The notes: generated by a model from the sequence alone, not told the origin. Numbered from the stretch's first letter, positions 43,082 to 55,187 are shown. The stretch is DNA of 64,000 bases from Adiantum capillus-veneris (GCA_014529385.2 CM043962.1:129590574-129654573); one strand, 5' to 3'. Made by a program: numbers and translations.

Positions 43082-43148
<67 letters not shown>
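43082..43148. repeat. Run of 67 C
   Basis: An exceptionally long pure C homopolymer. On the other strand it is poly-G and could form G-quadruplexes; the poly-Gly frame across it is an artefact. Exact length may be unreliable. Confidence 0.9.
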
Positions 43149-43394
43149 TTCCTCTTCCCTTCTTGCCTTGTGGGCTTGGCCCCTTAGAGTATAAACTAGA
43201 CATATACCTTTAAAAAGGCGCATCAAAAGTTAAAATACTAACGTAATGCACTGACGGACAGCAATGAGCAGCGCAGTAACTATTCTTGAGTAGACCAAGG
43301 CATTCACGCATGTCACTTACAATTTATTCCACACATGGAGCTCTATGCATCACACTTACTGATGATCTTCACCTCCTCTCTCCCACTTAATCTC
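43149..43394. other. Short spacer without features
   Basis: No gene recognised. Confidence 0.5.
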
Positions 43395-43753
43395 ACTACG
43401 AGCCTAGGCGGCCGTCGTTGATAGCTTTACAGTGTTGATCATGCCTCTCACTTATTGTATAGTTCACACATAGGTACCCTATGTACCCGCTTATTGATGC
43501 TTCACATTTGTACATGTTTGTACTAACATAGTCCACTTGGGCCACAATGGCCTTCAAGTGAGAGATTGTAAGGGTGTAGGCCATATAGTGGCCGTGTGCC
43601 ACCCAACTTTGTAACTCTAACCTTATTCTTTTGTAACATAAAATCAATAAGGAGTAGTGGTATTATCCACTCCATCTCCACCCAAAACTAGTGTATTGTC
43701 TCTTGCATAACACACCACACTCTTGCACTTGCACTTACACGCACCCGCTCCCC

Positions 43754-43758
<5 letters not shown>
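43395..43758 (+). repeat. Copia 3' end and LTR
   Basis: Internal DNA ends in a purine tract (AAGTGAGAGA) next to TGTAAGGGTGTAGGCC at 43567, the LTR start. The LTR runs to CCCCTCAC near 43758 and is homologous to the LTR at 35877-36056. It is followed by (GA)n and then by the end of LINE fragment C. No primer site follows, so it is a 3' LTR. Confidence 0.72.
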
Positions 43759-43812
<54 letters not shown>

Positions 43813-43828
43813 GGGGGGGGGGGGGGGG
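43759..43828. repeat. (GA)n followed by a run of 27 G
   Basis: About 42 bases of GA, then G at 43802-43828. It forms the boundary between the copia LTR and the 3' tail of LINE fragment C; read in the LINE's direction it is a (C)n(CT)n tail. Confidence 0.95.
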
Positions 43829-46710
43829 AGAGAGAAATATTATTATCATCCTCAAAGGTCGCATATGACCTATGGCACCAAAAGAAACATATCATGTGGG
43901 GTGTGTGCATCTGATAAGTGACACTCAATGCTCAAGAGTTGTGGAAATGAGCCTTGCAATAGAGACTCAACATCATGTCTGGGAGATGAAGGTGTATAGG
44001 GAAGGCTCATGGCTAAAATTGTTGGGAAAGCAAGGTCTAATGTGATAAAAAGTTGAGCACTCAAGTAGGGTGTGATGCTTCCACTCACGTACTTTATAGG
44101 GGCATATAGTACATAGTTGATGCCAATACCCCAATGCCTTGTCTAGCAGCATAAAGGATGAGAGTTGATCCAAATGGAAACAATGGTGTTGGTTGCACTC
44201 TTTGGGGATAGGCTCAAATGTGGAAAAGTGGGTGTGGTTCCCTCATTCAAAGAAGAAGATGGAGTTGTAGTCGGGGGCAACATACATGGTGTAATGTATG
44301 AAGCATGACCCCCTATAATTTTCCCAAGCCATGATACATTAATGTTGTGGAAAATCCTCATTCACTTTGGAGTCTATGGAGGCATCATGAAGTAAGTGTA
44401 ATGCATCCCATCTTCCAAAGCAATTATTGATGTCTTGCATCCATCCCAAACTTTCTTTTTGTGTGTATGTTTTGGACTTTTCACTTGCTTCTCATGCAAT
44501 CCTTGCAAGTCAATGTGAAAAATTTTGTTGCATCTAAACAATGTACATGACTCTCTCGATACCATAACCTCCATGGGACGTGATCCAGACTCAAGAGGTA
44601 AGAGCATGTATGGTATTTGTGTCGACTCAGGGAAAGTTTGTGAGAAGATGTTTTTGAACATTCTCAAACTCTCTTTCCAAGTAGACTTAGAGATGCACCA
44701 CCCCAAGATTCAACTCCATAAAGAAACACCAGTGTCTCCAAGGTGTCAACGAGATATTTCTTGAGAACCCAACATTTGATGTCTCCTACATTGCTCTTGC
44801 ATAACGCAAGTATTCCATTTAGAATTGGTTGTAATCTCAAGACCAAGGTACTTGAAGCTCTCTACAACTTCAAAGGAGTCTTTATTTCACACAATGCACG
44901 AGTTCTCCTTGTTAAGAATTTTCACAAGCATAACCTTTGTTTTGGAGCCATTAACAATCATCCCACTTTGCAAACAATTTTTTTCCAAGACAATCATAAG
45001 GGTTTGTGCATCTTCTAAAGTATGGGTCAAAAGCACTACATCGACAACATACAGCAAAATCATGATCATCACTTCCCAATCATAACCTCTTCAATGCCTT
45101 CTCGTCACATAAACTCAAGTACCATGTGTTCTAGCTCATCAATGAGTAACCCAAAGAGATTCACTGAAAGTTGGCATTCTTGCTTAACACCAATAGTACT
45201 TGTTCCAACTCAAATACCATGTGTTCCAACTCATTACTGAGTAGCCAAAAGAGAGTATGTGAAAATTGGAATCCTTGCTTAACACCAATAGTACATGCGA
45301 ACATCTCACGTAAGCACTCAACACAAGACCTTCTCGTAAATATGAGAAATTGCAAGCATATATTCATGAGGCACTTGGAGATCCTCCAAAAGATTCACCC
45401 AAGGAACCATATCAAAATCTTTCTTGAAGTCCACAAAGTAACAATACAATCCTTCACCTTTCACTTGACTTTCCTCGATGAGACTCAAAGAGTGGCAAGG
45501 TGATTAATGGTGCTATACTTCTTTCAAAACTTGCCTTTCTATGTGCATGCCTACCATTCTTTTCAATCCATTCACTTATCTTCATTCCCATGACACATCC
45601 AAACAAATTTTCCTTGCAAGAATCAACCATTATATTCCAGTAATTGTTTACATCGCTCACATCTCCCCCTTTACGCAGAGTTTTGATCCAATTTATACTC
45701 CAATCATGAGGCATGTCATGTTGCATTACAAAGTTAAACATATCATGTATCCAAAAATTTGTTTTGCCACTTTTCCATTTGAGCATTTTGGGTTTGATAC
45801 CTTGAAGATTTCCCCCTTTTTAGTGGCAAATTTCTTTAGCCCTCAACATACATCTCCAATGGTGAAGAAGGAAGTTGTACATGGCTTCTTTCCTACATTT
45901 GGTTGCCCATATAGGTTCTTGCAATGCATATACATGTCCATACAAATCATCAAAAATCTCAACATGTTTGTCATTTATAAAACTCTAAAATCTACCACAT
46001 GTGTGTCCCTTCTCCTGAGCTTGAAAAAATTGTCGATTAACTTTCCACCTTCTTCTCTTTTTTGGAGAAGTGGTTTGTATCCATGTAAACCCTTTTGATA
46101 GTTTTTCTTATCTTTATTTTCATTTGAACTTGCTAAGTACCTTTGTACTTCTTTACATTCTATAGCAAATCATTTCTTTTTTGAGCTATCTTTATTGACG
46201 TCTTTGTGAGACATGTGCTTCATGGCAAAGCATTTCTCTGCACAAGAATATATGACTTGCTTGAAAACTTCCCATTTGCATTCTAGTGTTGGATCATCTG
46301 GGACCTTTGTCTTTCATAACATTTGTTCAATCACATTAGTATACATAGGTGTCGTTTATGCGCAAAAATGATTATCTCACATTATGATTGGAGATTTATG
46401 GATCTCTTACTATATTTAAGATCAATGCATAAAGTTTCGTGAGCCGATTTTGGATTCCATAAGCCAAGTGTAAAACCTTGTATGTAGTCAAAGATAGCTT
46501 CCAAAAATAACATATAGTTAGTCACATTATCTCCAATGTATGTTCTACATGTAAATACACCATTTGCAATGAGCATCCCGGTGCTATTACACACATGTAA
46601 ACTTGAGTTTTCATATAGATCAGACTCTTTTGAATTGCTAGAGATTTGGATATACATGTGTACATCCTCTAGTCTCTTTGAAACATGTGGCATATAAAAT
46701 TTTTGTATGT
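43829..46710 (-). mobile_element. Degenerate LINE, fragment C
   Basis: Minus strand, endonuclease to C-terminus, about 2.9 kb. The endonuclease end (46382-46710) has a SLHVCNSTGMLIANGVF block. RT runs about 44887-45786 and the C-terminal zinc region 43840-44870. It is riddled with stops. The 3' end, GAGGATGATAATAATATT on the minus strand, passes into a CT/C tract, like fragment A. Confidence 0.8.
44887..45786 (-). pseudogene. LINE C reverse transcriptase
   Basis: Fragments show SINWIKTLRKGGDVSDVNNYW (normally the W--PIHK-GD--NYR block), then GVKQGFQFSHTLF (normally QGCPLSPTLF) and YVVDVVLLTHTLEDAQ. The last is the active site with the first aspartate changed to valine, so it could not polymerise. 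Frameshifts separate the pieces. Confidence 0.8.
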
Positions 46711-46724
46711 CATGTTGCAAAGTT

Positions 46725-46899
46725 TGTTGGGGTAAAGGCGGCATGTGCCTTGACTCGAGCCCGGCCATCCAGTGTCTGGCCGTCCACTGACTTCACTAAC
46801 CAATGACCTTATTCTCTCTACATAAAATAATAAGGGGTCTCACTCAATAAGTTCTTAGTACTCTACCCATATACAGTCTAACGCTTTACACTCACACAT
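46725..46899 (+). repeat. LTR-like fragment
   Basis: Begins TGTTGGGGTAAAGGCGG, in the style of the T1 LTR (TGTTGGGGTATAAAG), and ends in CTCACACAT where the Athila/Tat-like LTR begins. No primer site follows, so it is a solo or truncated LTR. Confidence 0.5.
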
Positions 46900-47834
46900 T
46901 GTTGAAGCAAGGAGCCCAATCACGCAAATTTGGATGGGCCTACAAAACCTTCTTCCCTTACTCAGTTATTTTTCGCCTAAGCCGGCATTGTAAATCTTGA
47001 ACTCAAAAGAGTTTGATTATTTTCAAACCATTTTGTACTTATTGAAGAGGGTAGATGTCATAGCCCATCACATTTTAGAAGTAACCATCCCTTTCTAGCC
47101 AAATACCCAATTTTCTGCCTTGGGTATATAAGACAAAATTTGTAATTATTAAGGATACGTTTTTACTTTGGAGCTCATGTAGTGCAAAGTACACCTACAC
47201 TTGCACCCTCACTACTCCTTGTGTGGGTAAGCATTGCTAATGAAACTTCATGTGATGCTTCCTCATGCTCTTGGCATCATGTACATATTCAATGTGCTAT
47301 GTTTGAGTGAGTGTGTGCGACGCAATGAGAGGTTTTAGCTCTAGGTCACCTAGTGTGTTTAATTGTTTGTTTTGAGTTTTTGATGGTGTTTAAGTGAAAA
47401 TAAGCATGGATAGAGGTAAGTAGGCCTTAGGAGGAGACAAACAACCCCTCATTCATCATTTGTGGTAAAGATGAGAGGTGGCAACAATTGCGGTTTCTCA
47501 CCTATCCGATTGTGACTTTTGCAGGTTTTGATGTTGGAGACCTATTTCCAATAGCTTAGAGACCCCCAATCTCAAGTTTCATGTCATTTGGAATTCATTT
47601 GACACCTTTACGACCATTTGAGTGTTAGTTAGACCGCATGGGAGACTTAGGTGTTTTCCACATAGTTGCTTCCTTGCTTGAGAGAGACACCTCTCTCCTC
47701 AGTGCATTGCCATTGAACATTGCATTTGACGTTTCCATGCACTAGTCAAGTCGGCTATGTCCTCGGATTGACATATTTATGTTGGTTTGAGTTCTCGCTA
47801 GGTTGCATCGTTTGATCGCGGTGGTCCGCCAACA
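46900..47834 (+). repeat. Athila/Tat-like 5' LTR
   Basis: 935 bases from TGTTGAAGCAAGGAGCCC to GTCCGCCAACA. The start is repeated at 62207. A TATA-like GGGTATATAAG lies near 47123-47133, with an AT-rich promoter around it. It is the promoter and terminator of the element. Confidence 0.88.
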
Positions 47835-47853
47835 TTGGCGCCATTGCCAGGGA
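47835..47853 (+). other. Athila/Tat-type primer-binding site
   Basis: TTGGCGCCATTGCCAGGGA directly follows the LTR. It differs little from the TGGCGCCGTTGCCGGGGA site used by plant Athila/Tat elements, thought to pair with aspartate tRNA. Confidence 0.88.
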
Positions 47854-48600
47854 CGTAGGACTTACACTAGCAGAGGAGGTGATGGTGAGGTTCCTCTTTA
47901 CCCAATGCCAAAGTGTTGCAGTTCATTACATTTATCTTTAGGTGGAGAGTTAGTGAGGCTTGCTGATTTCTCAGGTCGACAAGGGTAGAGTGAAGAGCCA
48001 TGTGCTCTCTTTTGGTTGCCTTGTAGATTAGGATGACCTTAGTTGTTGATTTTAGTGCATTATGCATTGAGTACGCGCTTTGAGTCGTGTTGTAAATTGT
48101 GTTTGGTAGGTGATTGTGGTGAGTAGGGATGGATTCAAAAATCTCGCTATCATCAACCCCGCTATCACTTCTTTTCTTTTTATATTTTGTTATTTTGTTG
48201 TTTGGATTAGTTGCAGGAGCAGTAGTTAGGTTTACATTACATTTTTGTGTTGCTTGGACGAGCCAAAGTTGCTTTTGAATGCCATATTACGTCTTTTGAT
48301 GGTAAAAGTGACTGAGCACGCAAGAAGTGTACATAACTTGAGAATGGCGTGTGCAATTTGAGAAATTCTTGCTTGTACCTGACACTTTTTCACACCCAGG
48401 GCATACCAGTAGGATCCACAAACTCCATACTTGCCAAATCCACTTTCTACCAGTCAAAAAGGTTCAAAAATTGGGTAAAACCAATCAAAATTGCTTAAGT
48501 GACTAGGTCTAGGGAGTTAACTTGACTTTTGACAGGTCAAATTTCAAAATTTCAAGTGACAGATATGTACAAAAGACTTTACAAGTGATTGGGAAACAAA
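47854..48600 (+). other. Deleted internal region of the element
   Basis: No gag, protease or reverse transcriptase is found between the primer site and integrase, where several kilobases would be expected. The DNA has no supported frame. Confidence 0.6.
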
Positions 48601-48639
48601 CAGGGGATTATGTCTTAGCGTATACCCTGAACTAATGCT

Positions 48640-48781
48640 AAAAAACTCAAAAAGCATGGGATGGGACCCATTGTAATAAAAAATCTATCACCAAATGGGG
48701 TCGTCAAACTTGCGACATTAGACAGAGAAGAAATTCCTAACTGGATTAGTGGATGCAGGCTCAAGGAATACATATATCATT
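48640..48781 (+). pseudogene. Gypsy integrase C-terminus
   Basis: The plus strand reads GMGPIVIKNLSPNGVVKLA, then ISGCRLKEYIYH and a stop at 48779. This is the end of the integrase domain in the Athila/Tat style (GPF-I---NG---L, then GRLKPY). Stops lie upstream. Confidence 0.8.
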
Positions 48782-49555
48782 AACCCAAGAAATGCTACAA
48801 CATATTCGCAATGAAAAACAACAAACAAAAGAAAAGCAACGGATTTTTGAAGAAGCACAAAACGAAGCAAAGGAACGCATGGCTAAAGGAAAGCTTTTAC
48901 AGCAACAACAACAAGATGGGAGATTTTTGCGGATCAACACTATTTCCATAACCAAAATTTGAAGAAGATAGAGTGGATCTAGTAATCAAAGTCAAAATTG
49001 GCAACAATCAAGTTGAAACTACTGCTCTACTCGATAAAGGAGCCCAAGGAAATATTGTTTCCCTCAGCTTGTGTACACAACTTGGTCACGAGCCAGAGAT
49101 TCAAACGACATGACACGAGATGCAGAGCTATATTGACCACCAGATCAAAGCATTAGGATTGGTAACCTTATTTGTTCAAATCAATCAATATGTCTATCCA
49201 CACAGATTTTATGTGGTAGAAGACCATCAAAACCAACACAAACTATTGCTAGGATAGCCATGGCAAAGGATGTACAATGTTTAGATAGATTGGAAGTCCG
49301 ACCTTATACGAATTCAGAATAAAACAGAGAAACAAACGATTCCATTGACTAAAGATACAAAAACAGGGCCACAAATGGAAAATACTACTGACAAGGGAAA
49401 AAAATCCTTGCCTACAAGAACCATGCAATGGATTCTAAAAGAGTCTACACAAAATCCAACACTCCAAGTCAAGATGGCATCAACCCCATCCACACCATCA
49501 CCGACCAAAAATAAGACAAATAAAAGAAAGAGATGGATATCAAAGCAATAGCTCA
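48753..49555 (+). pseudogene. Retropepsin and following linker
   Basis: A Gln/Lys-rich leader (48753-48960) precedes a retropepsin: VKIGNNQVETTALLDKGAQG (normally L-DTGA; Thr changed to Lys), then LLG-PWQRMYN around an in-frame TAG near 49256. The protease lies after the integrase tail, not before it. The linker continues to the R3 insertion at 49560. Confidence 0.7.
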
Positions 49556-49559
49556 AAAC

Positions 49560-49800
49560 TATTACGATATGCATGTGGTAGTGATGTGTGTGAACACACT
49601 AGGACCACCGGGGCATTTTTTCCCTCTTTAGGAGGTTTCTTCCCCCGTGCATTGTATATACGCCCATCACTCTAGGGCTATCCATCTTTCCATTGCATAC
49701 TAAGTAACACACTCTCTATTGTGTGCCTTGAGCTTCCTTCGTCTTCTCCAAGCTGTGTGTGTTTCTCTGCAACCCTAATTCCAACAATGAGTATCAGAGC
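49560..49800 (+). repeat. R3 5' LTR and primer-binding site
   Basis: The LTR is 227 bases, starting TATTACGATATGCATG (the original TG has mutated to TA) and ending CCAACA. The primer site TGAGTATCAGAGC at 49788-49800 is the Met-tRNA site with one change. Confidence 0.92.
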
Positions 49801-50148
49801 AGGTTGCATCCTCCCGGGCTCAGTCGCCAGCAGCTCCAGTACATGCCTGCTCACTTTCTCCGATTTCAGTGAGCTTTGGCGAGCATTCGCAGGTCGACAA
49901 ATATTTCGAGTAAGCTTGTAGAGCTTAGTCTGCTCAGATTTTTGATTCGGGCTCATTGCGGCCTCCGTTTCCACTACAGGCAGTGCTGCACAGGCTATTT
50001 CGTCATTTTGTGCAGAATTTCTGTCAGTGTCGTTTTTTGCATAACAGGTGCCTTATAGTCTTCTACGGTTTGTGCTATATAGCACGTGTTGTTCCTGCTC
50101 CGTTTCTCCTATTTTTGGGCAGTTTTCACATCAGGTGAAGCATTTACC

Positions 50149-51369
50149 ATGGCTGACAACAACAACACAGATGTGTTCAAGATGTTTGCTGCTGAGGACA
50201 GGTTGGATGGGGACAATTACCCTATGTGGGCTTATATGATGCAACACGTTCTTGTGTCAAAGGGCGTCTGGAATATTGTGCACGGCATTGATGTACGTCA
50301 TGGTTCTGAGGATGTAGGCGATGTTGAGGATGTTGCAGGTTTTGCTGCAAGGATTGCTGCTGTTAGAGTTGTTTTTCCTACGGCAGAAAAAACTCGTTGG
50401 GATGTTAAGGATGCACAGTCTCATGCATTGATTACGTTGTCTGTGAAGCACACCATTGTTCCTCACATCCGTTCACCAAAATCTGCAAAACAGGCTTGGG
50501 ATATTTTGGTTGGTCTTTATGCAAGTCGCAATGAGGCTAAAATTTCTTTGTTGCACAAAGAGCTGGAGTCACAGATTATGCATGAGGAAGATGATATGGA
50601 CACTTTCCTTGCTAGTGTCAAGGATATCAATGAGCAACTTATTTCTGCAGGAGAAGTCATTTCAGACAGTTCCCTTGTGCAAACTGTTCTTGATGCCTTA
50701 CCAGATTCTTACCAGACTTTTGTTAGTACTTGGAGACTTATGACCCAAGGAAATCCAAAAGTTTTCAAGTTTCATGCATTATGCACATTGTTGTTGCAAG
50801 AGTCACTTTCCAGAAAAAACAGGACTAGACAGCGTGCAGTTGAACAGGCTTTTATTGCTTCTCAAAGAAAGGGTGGTAACAGCAATGCAGCCACTTCTTA
50901 TGGTTCTGATGCGAGTGGCAAAACTTCTGTTCCTAATGCTTCTGCTGGCAGCACTTCGTCGGGCAATTCTGGTGACAAGGGCAAAAAGAAGATGCGTTGC
51001 CATTATTGTAAAGCTAATGATCACTTGATCAAGTCGTGTCCTAAGTTGAAGGCCAAAGAGGCCAAGAAGAAAGAGGGTGGTTCCACTGCAAATGCTGGTT
51101 CCACTACAAATGCAGCCATTGTTGAGTCTTCTGTGAAAGGAGACTGTGATGCTGATGTCGATGCAGAATGGGCTTTTAGCTCAGAGTGCACTTACAATCC
51201 TGCTGTCCATGATGCATGCTTGTCAGTTGCTACATATTCACATGCGTGGTATTTCGACAGTGGTGCTACAAAGCACATTATCTCACATCATGAATTGTTT
51301 ACCTCTCTCGAGTCTGTCCCTCATGAGAATTCAGTCACTTGTGCCAACAATGCCTCTTATCCGGTTTAG
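50149..51369 (+). pseudogene. R3 gag and protease
   Basis: Starts MADNNNTDVFKMFAAEDRLD (ATG at 50149, matching R2). Gag (NYPMWAYMMQHVL and the HKELESQIMHEEDDMDTFL block) is followed by a zinc knuckle CHYCKANDHLIKSC and the protease WYFDSGATKHIIS. It ends at a TAG replacing a CAG codon at 51367. Confidence 0.92.
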
Positions 51370-51399
51370 GGAGTTTGAAAGATTGTGCTTACTGCTGCA

Positions 51400-52500
51400 A
51401 ATGGCAGTTCTTTCACACTTGTCAATGCACTTTATGTACCTGGGATCAAGAAGAATCTCTTGTCTGTATCCGCTTGGACTTGTAGTCAAATTTTAGGATG
51501 ACAGATGTACAGTTCATGATCTCAGTTTTGGTGATGAAATTGTTACATTTGGCCTCTTGTGCCGTGGACTGTATAAGCTCACTTTGTATGACAAGTGTGG
51601 ACAAAATTTTGCAAATGTTGTTGCAGATTCAAGGGCTAGTTCAGATGCAAAACTTTGGCATGCACGTTTTGATTATCTGAATTTTTCCAGTTTGTTGTGT
51701 TTGCAGAAATCTAATATGGTTGCTTCTTTGCCGCCTCTTGAAGCACCTATCAAACATGTTTGTGAAGGTTGTATTTTGGGTAAGATGTAGCGTTCTAAGT
51801 TTCCAAAGGATGGCTCAGTTCTGGCCACATGCAGGTTGCAACTTATGCATAGTGATGTTTGTGGGCCCATGCAAACTCCATCCTTGGGCAATTACCTTTA
51901 CTTCGTGACTTTCATGGATGATTACTCCAGGCATGCATGGGTATTTCCTCTTAAAGCGAAGTCCAAAGTTTTTATGTGCTTCAAACAATTTCTGGCTATG
52001 GCTGAAAATGTCTCGAAATGTACTATGGGCACCCTCCGTTCCAATTGAGGGGGGGAGTATATGTCTCATGAATTTAATGCATTTCTGGCTAGTCGTGGGA
52101 TAAAACACCAATGTACAGTGCCTTATACACCTCAGTAAAATGGTGTTGCTAAGAGGAAAAATAGGTCACTGACGGAAATGGCATGATGTATGGTCAAAAG
52201 TCAAGCTTTGCCGCATTCTTTTTGGCTTGAGGCCATCATGTGTGCCACTTATGTACTTAATAGGTGTCCTACGAAAGCTTTGCAATCTATTACTCCATAT
52301 AAAGCATGGCATGATAGAAAGCCTTCTATTGAGCACATGCGTGTTTTTGGTTGTTTGGCATATGCTTTGGTGCCACAAGTACGACGCCAAAAATTGGATG
52401 ATAAGGCTGTCAAATGTATTTTTGTTGGTTATAGTGTTGAAAGCAAAGGTTACAGGTTGTATCATCCACAAACAAAACATATTCTGGTTTGATGGGATGT
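51400..52500 (+). pseudogene. R3 integrase
   Basis: Conserved blocks include MHSDVCGPM, FMDDYSRHAWVF and FVFG-like CLAYALVP. The second catalytic Asp reads Asn (52043-52045) and the next codon is a stop. The Glu of NGVVERKN is Lys (52151-52153), and a stop falls at 52136. The enzyme is dead three times over. Confidence 0.92.
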
Positions 52501-52639
52501 AGTGTTTGTGGAAGATTCTTTTCAGCCCTTGCTGTCATGTACTAGAGACAGTAATGTAATCTCACAGGACATTTATGACACTTTGTTGCCTCTTTTCAGT
52601 GGTGGAAATACGAATGTAAGTTCCAATGAGGCAAATGTA

Positions 52640-53819
52640 TAGCCTATGGGGGTTTCTAAAAATGTTATAGATCAGCCTATTACTGATGCAGATGTACATG
52701 ATGTACTTGATGAGGAAAGGGCTGAAAATGAGCAGGCTAGAGGTATGCCAAAATGGCTGGTGCACACTTTGCGTGACAGTAAATTGGATGCACCTTTGTC
52801 TAGTCGTACTCGTTCAGGCTCTCACCATGCATCTTATGCATCAGATTGTTATGCTTTGGCTGTGTCTAGCTTACATGATGTTGAGGAGCCTCTGTTTTTT
52901 ATGAAGCACATAATTCATAAAATTGGATGGCTGCCATGCAATCAAAATATGATGCACTATAGAAATTGACACATGGACTTTATGTGTTTTGCCATCTGGC
53001 AAAAAGGCCATTGGTACGAAGTGGGTTTACAAGTTGAAACGCAAGCCAGATGGTGAGATCGATTGCCATAAGGCTCGACTTATTGCAAAGGGTTATGCAC
53101 AGCAAAAAGGCATTGATTATGAAGAGACTTTTTCTGCCACTTGTTGTATGACTACTGTGCGTTTTCTATGTGCATTGGCAACTCATTTTGGTTGGGATGT
53201 ACATCAATTAGACATTGTTACTACTTTCTTGAATGGTGACATATTTGAGGAAGTTTATGTAATGCAGCCTCACGGTTTTGTCATAAAAGGACAAGAGGAG
53301 AAAGTGTGCAAATGTAAGAAGGCTTTGTATGGGTTGAAGCAATCTCCTCGTGCTTGGTATGAGAAAGCTGACACTCATTTGGTCAAACGAGGCTTTCATA
53401 ACAGTCCAACAGAAAGCACATTGTATGTAAAGCGTGAGGGTGATGTACTTCTCATTGTGGTTCTTTATGTCGATGATTTGCTGATAACTGGACCAAATGA
53501 GAGACATATTGTTGGATTTAAGGCTGATCTGAATGCTAATTTCAAGATGAAAGATTTGGGACTGTTGCATCATTACTTCGGTATACAGTTTAAGCAGTGT
53601 GATGGTGGTATTGCCTTGTGTCAGAAAAGTTACATAGAGACATTGCTATGTAAGTTTGGACTTGAGGATTGCAAACCTATTGCCACTCCCATGGAAACAG
53701 GTTTGAAGTTGAGTCTACATGATGCTGGCGATCCTGTTGATGTCACTCTTTACCAAACTGCTGTTGGCTGCCTCATTTATGTATGCAACACGAGGCCAGA
53801 TATTCAGTTTGCAGTCTAA
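52640..53819 (+). pseudogene. R3 linker and reverse transcriptase
   Basis: The frame 52989-53819 runs from PSGKKAIGTKWVYKLK through DVHQLDIVTTFLNGD and YGLKQSPRAWYEK to LYVDDLLITG (active site intact, about 53464-53493) and ends with TRPDIQFAV at a stop at 53817. Confidence 0.92.
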
Positions 53820-53820
53820 C

Positions 53821-54748
53821 AGGTCAATAGATTTATGCATAGACCAGGGTTTAAGCATTGGCAGGCTATCAAGAGAATTTTCCGCTACCTTAGTGGCACT
53901 TTACATCTTGGCTTGTTTTATCCCAAGGGGGGATCATTGCCGCCAGACTTACATGCTTTTTCGGACTCAGATTGGGCTGCTTGTTTTCACACGCGAGTGT
54001 CCACAAGTGGTTTTTGTTTCATGCATGGCAGTTCATGTATATCATGGTTGAGCAAGAAGCAACCTACTGTGGCCACTTTGAGTTGTGAGGCTAAGTACAG
54101 GGCAATCTTCACAGCTACGGTTGAGTGTGTATGGCTCAGACGCCTTATGGCTGATTTGGGTGTTGGACAGGACACTGCCAACACTATCTACACTGACAGT
54201 CAGAGTGCATTGGCAGTGGGGAGGAACCCAGTTTTTCATGCTCACACAAAGCACATTGAGGTGCATTACCACTATGTCAAGGAGAGGTCAACAGATTTAT
54301 GCATAGACCAGGGTTTAAGCATTGGCAGGCTATCAAGAGGATTTTTCGCTACCTTAGTGGCACTTTACATCTTGGCTTGTTTTATCCCAAGGGGGGATCA
54401 TTGCCGCCAGACTTACATGCTTTTTCGGACTCAGATTGGTCTGCTTGTTTTCACACGCGAGTGTCCACAAGTGGTTTTTGTTTCATGCTTGGCAGTTCAT
54501 GTATATCATGGTTGAGCAAGAAGCAACCTACTGTGGCCACTTCGAGTTGTGAGGCTAAGTACAGGGCAGTCTTCACAGCTACGGTTGAGTGTGTATGGCT
54601 CAGACGCCTTATGGCTGATTTGGGTGTTGGACAGGACACTGCCAACACTATCTACATTGACAGTCAGAGTGGATTGGCAGTGGGGAGGAACCCAGTTTTT
54701 CATGCTCACACAAAGCACATTGAGGTGCATTACCACTATGTCAAGGAG
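53821..54748 (+). repeat. 464-bp tandem duplication in R3 RNase H
   Basis: Copy 1 at 53821-54284 and copy 2 at 54285-54748 are offset by exactly 464 bases (the GATTTATGCATAGA block at 53830 and 54294). They differ by only about eight bases. The unit is not a multiple of three. Junction microhomology is AGGTCAA/GAGAGGTCAA. Confidence 0.95.
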
Positions 54749-54886
54749 AGGCTCTCAGCAGGAGAGATCAACTTGGCTTATGTGCCAACACAGGACAACC
54801 TTGCAAATCTTTTCACAAAGGCATTGTCTCGTGAGAAGCTTGAAGCTTTCTGCAAAGCTTTGGGCTTAGGGATTTTTGTGGACTGA
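53835..54886 (+). pseudogene. R3 RNase H, duplicated
   Basis: Both copies encode HLGLFYPKGGSLPPDLHAFS, SKKQPTVAT-SCEAKY and SQSALAVGRNP-type blocks. The second copy runs on to SREKLEAFCKALGLGIFVD and a normal stop at 54886. Because 464 is not a multiple of three, the first copy cannot feed correctly into the second. Confidence 0.9.
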
Positions 54887-54948
54887 TCATGTCCTTAGGG
54901 CATGGGACTTCCCTTTACTCATGTGCCAGCTCTCGTTCACCGCATCAC

Positions 54949-55182
54949 TCCAGGGGGGATTTGTTACCATATACATGTGGTAGTGATGTGTGTGAACACA
55001 CTAGGACTTCCGGGGCATTTTTTCCCTCTTTAGGAGGTTTTTCCCTCCGTGCATTGTATATATCACTCTAGGGCTATCCATATTTCCATTGCATACTAAG
55101 TAACACACTCTCTATTGTGTGCCTTGAGCTTCCTTCGTCTTCTCCAAGCTGTGTGCGTTTCTCTGAAACCCTAATTCCAATA
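54949..55182 (+). repeat. R3 polypurine tract and 3' LTR
   Basis: CAGGGGGGATT at 54951-54961 precedes the LTR start TGTTACCATATACATG at 54962. The LTR ends CCAATA at 55182. It has lost six bases near 55067 compared with the 5' LTR. Confidence 0.92.
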
Positions 55183-55187
55183 AAAAC

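Larger units (their letters stand above)
49560..55182 (+). mobile_element. Copia element R3, full length, with target duplication AAAAC
   Basis: Flanked by AAAAC at 49555-49559 and 55183-55187. LTRs are 49560-49786 and 54962-55182; they differ by about 11 substitutions and one 6-base gap in about 221 bases, roughly 5 per cent. All copia domains are present but broken by many stops, a 10-base deletion near 51468, and a 464-bp tandem duplication. Confidence 0.95.

Noticed and set aside
43008-43226. Poly-glycine frame
   Set aside because: Translation of the 67-C homopolymer.
45541-46098. 185-codon plus-strand frame
   Set aside because: It is a shadow of the minus-strand LINE; no domain, and the LINE reading explains the region.
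49888-50140. Upstream gag start of R3 at 50086
   Set aside because: The residues before the ATG at 50149 are not conserved in R2, which starts at the same MA/MV-DNNTDV point.
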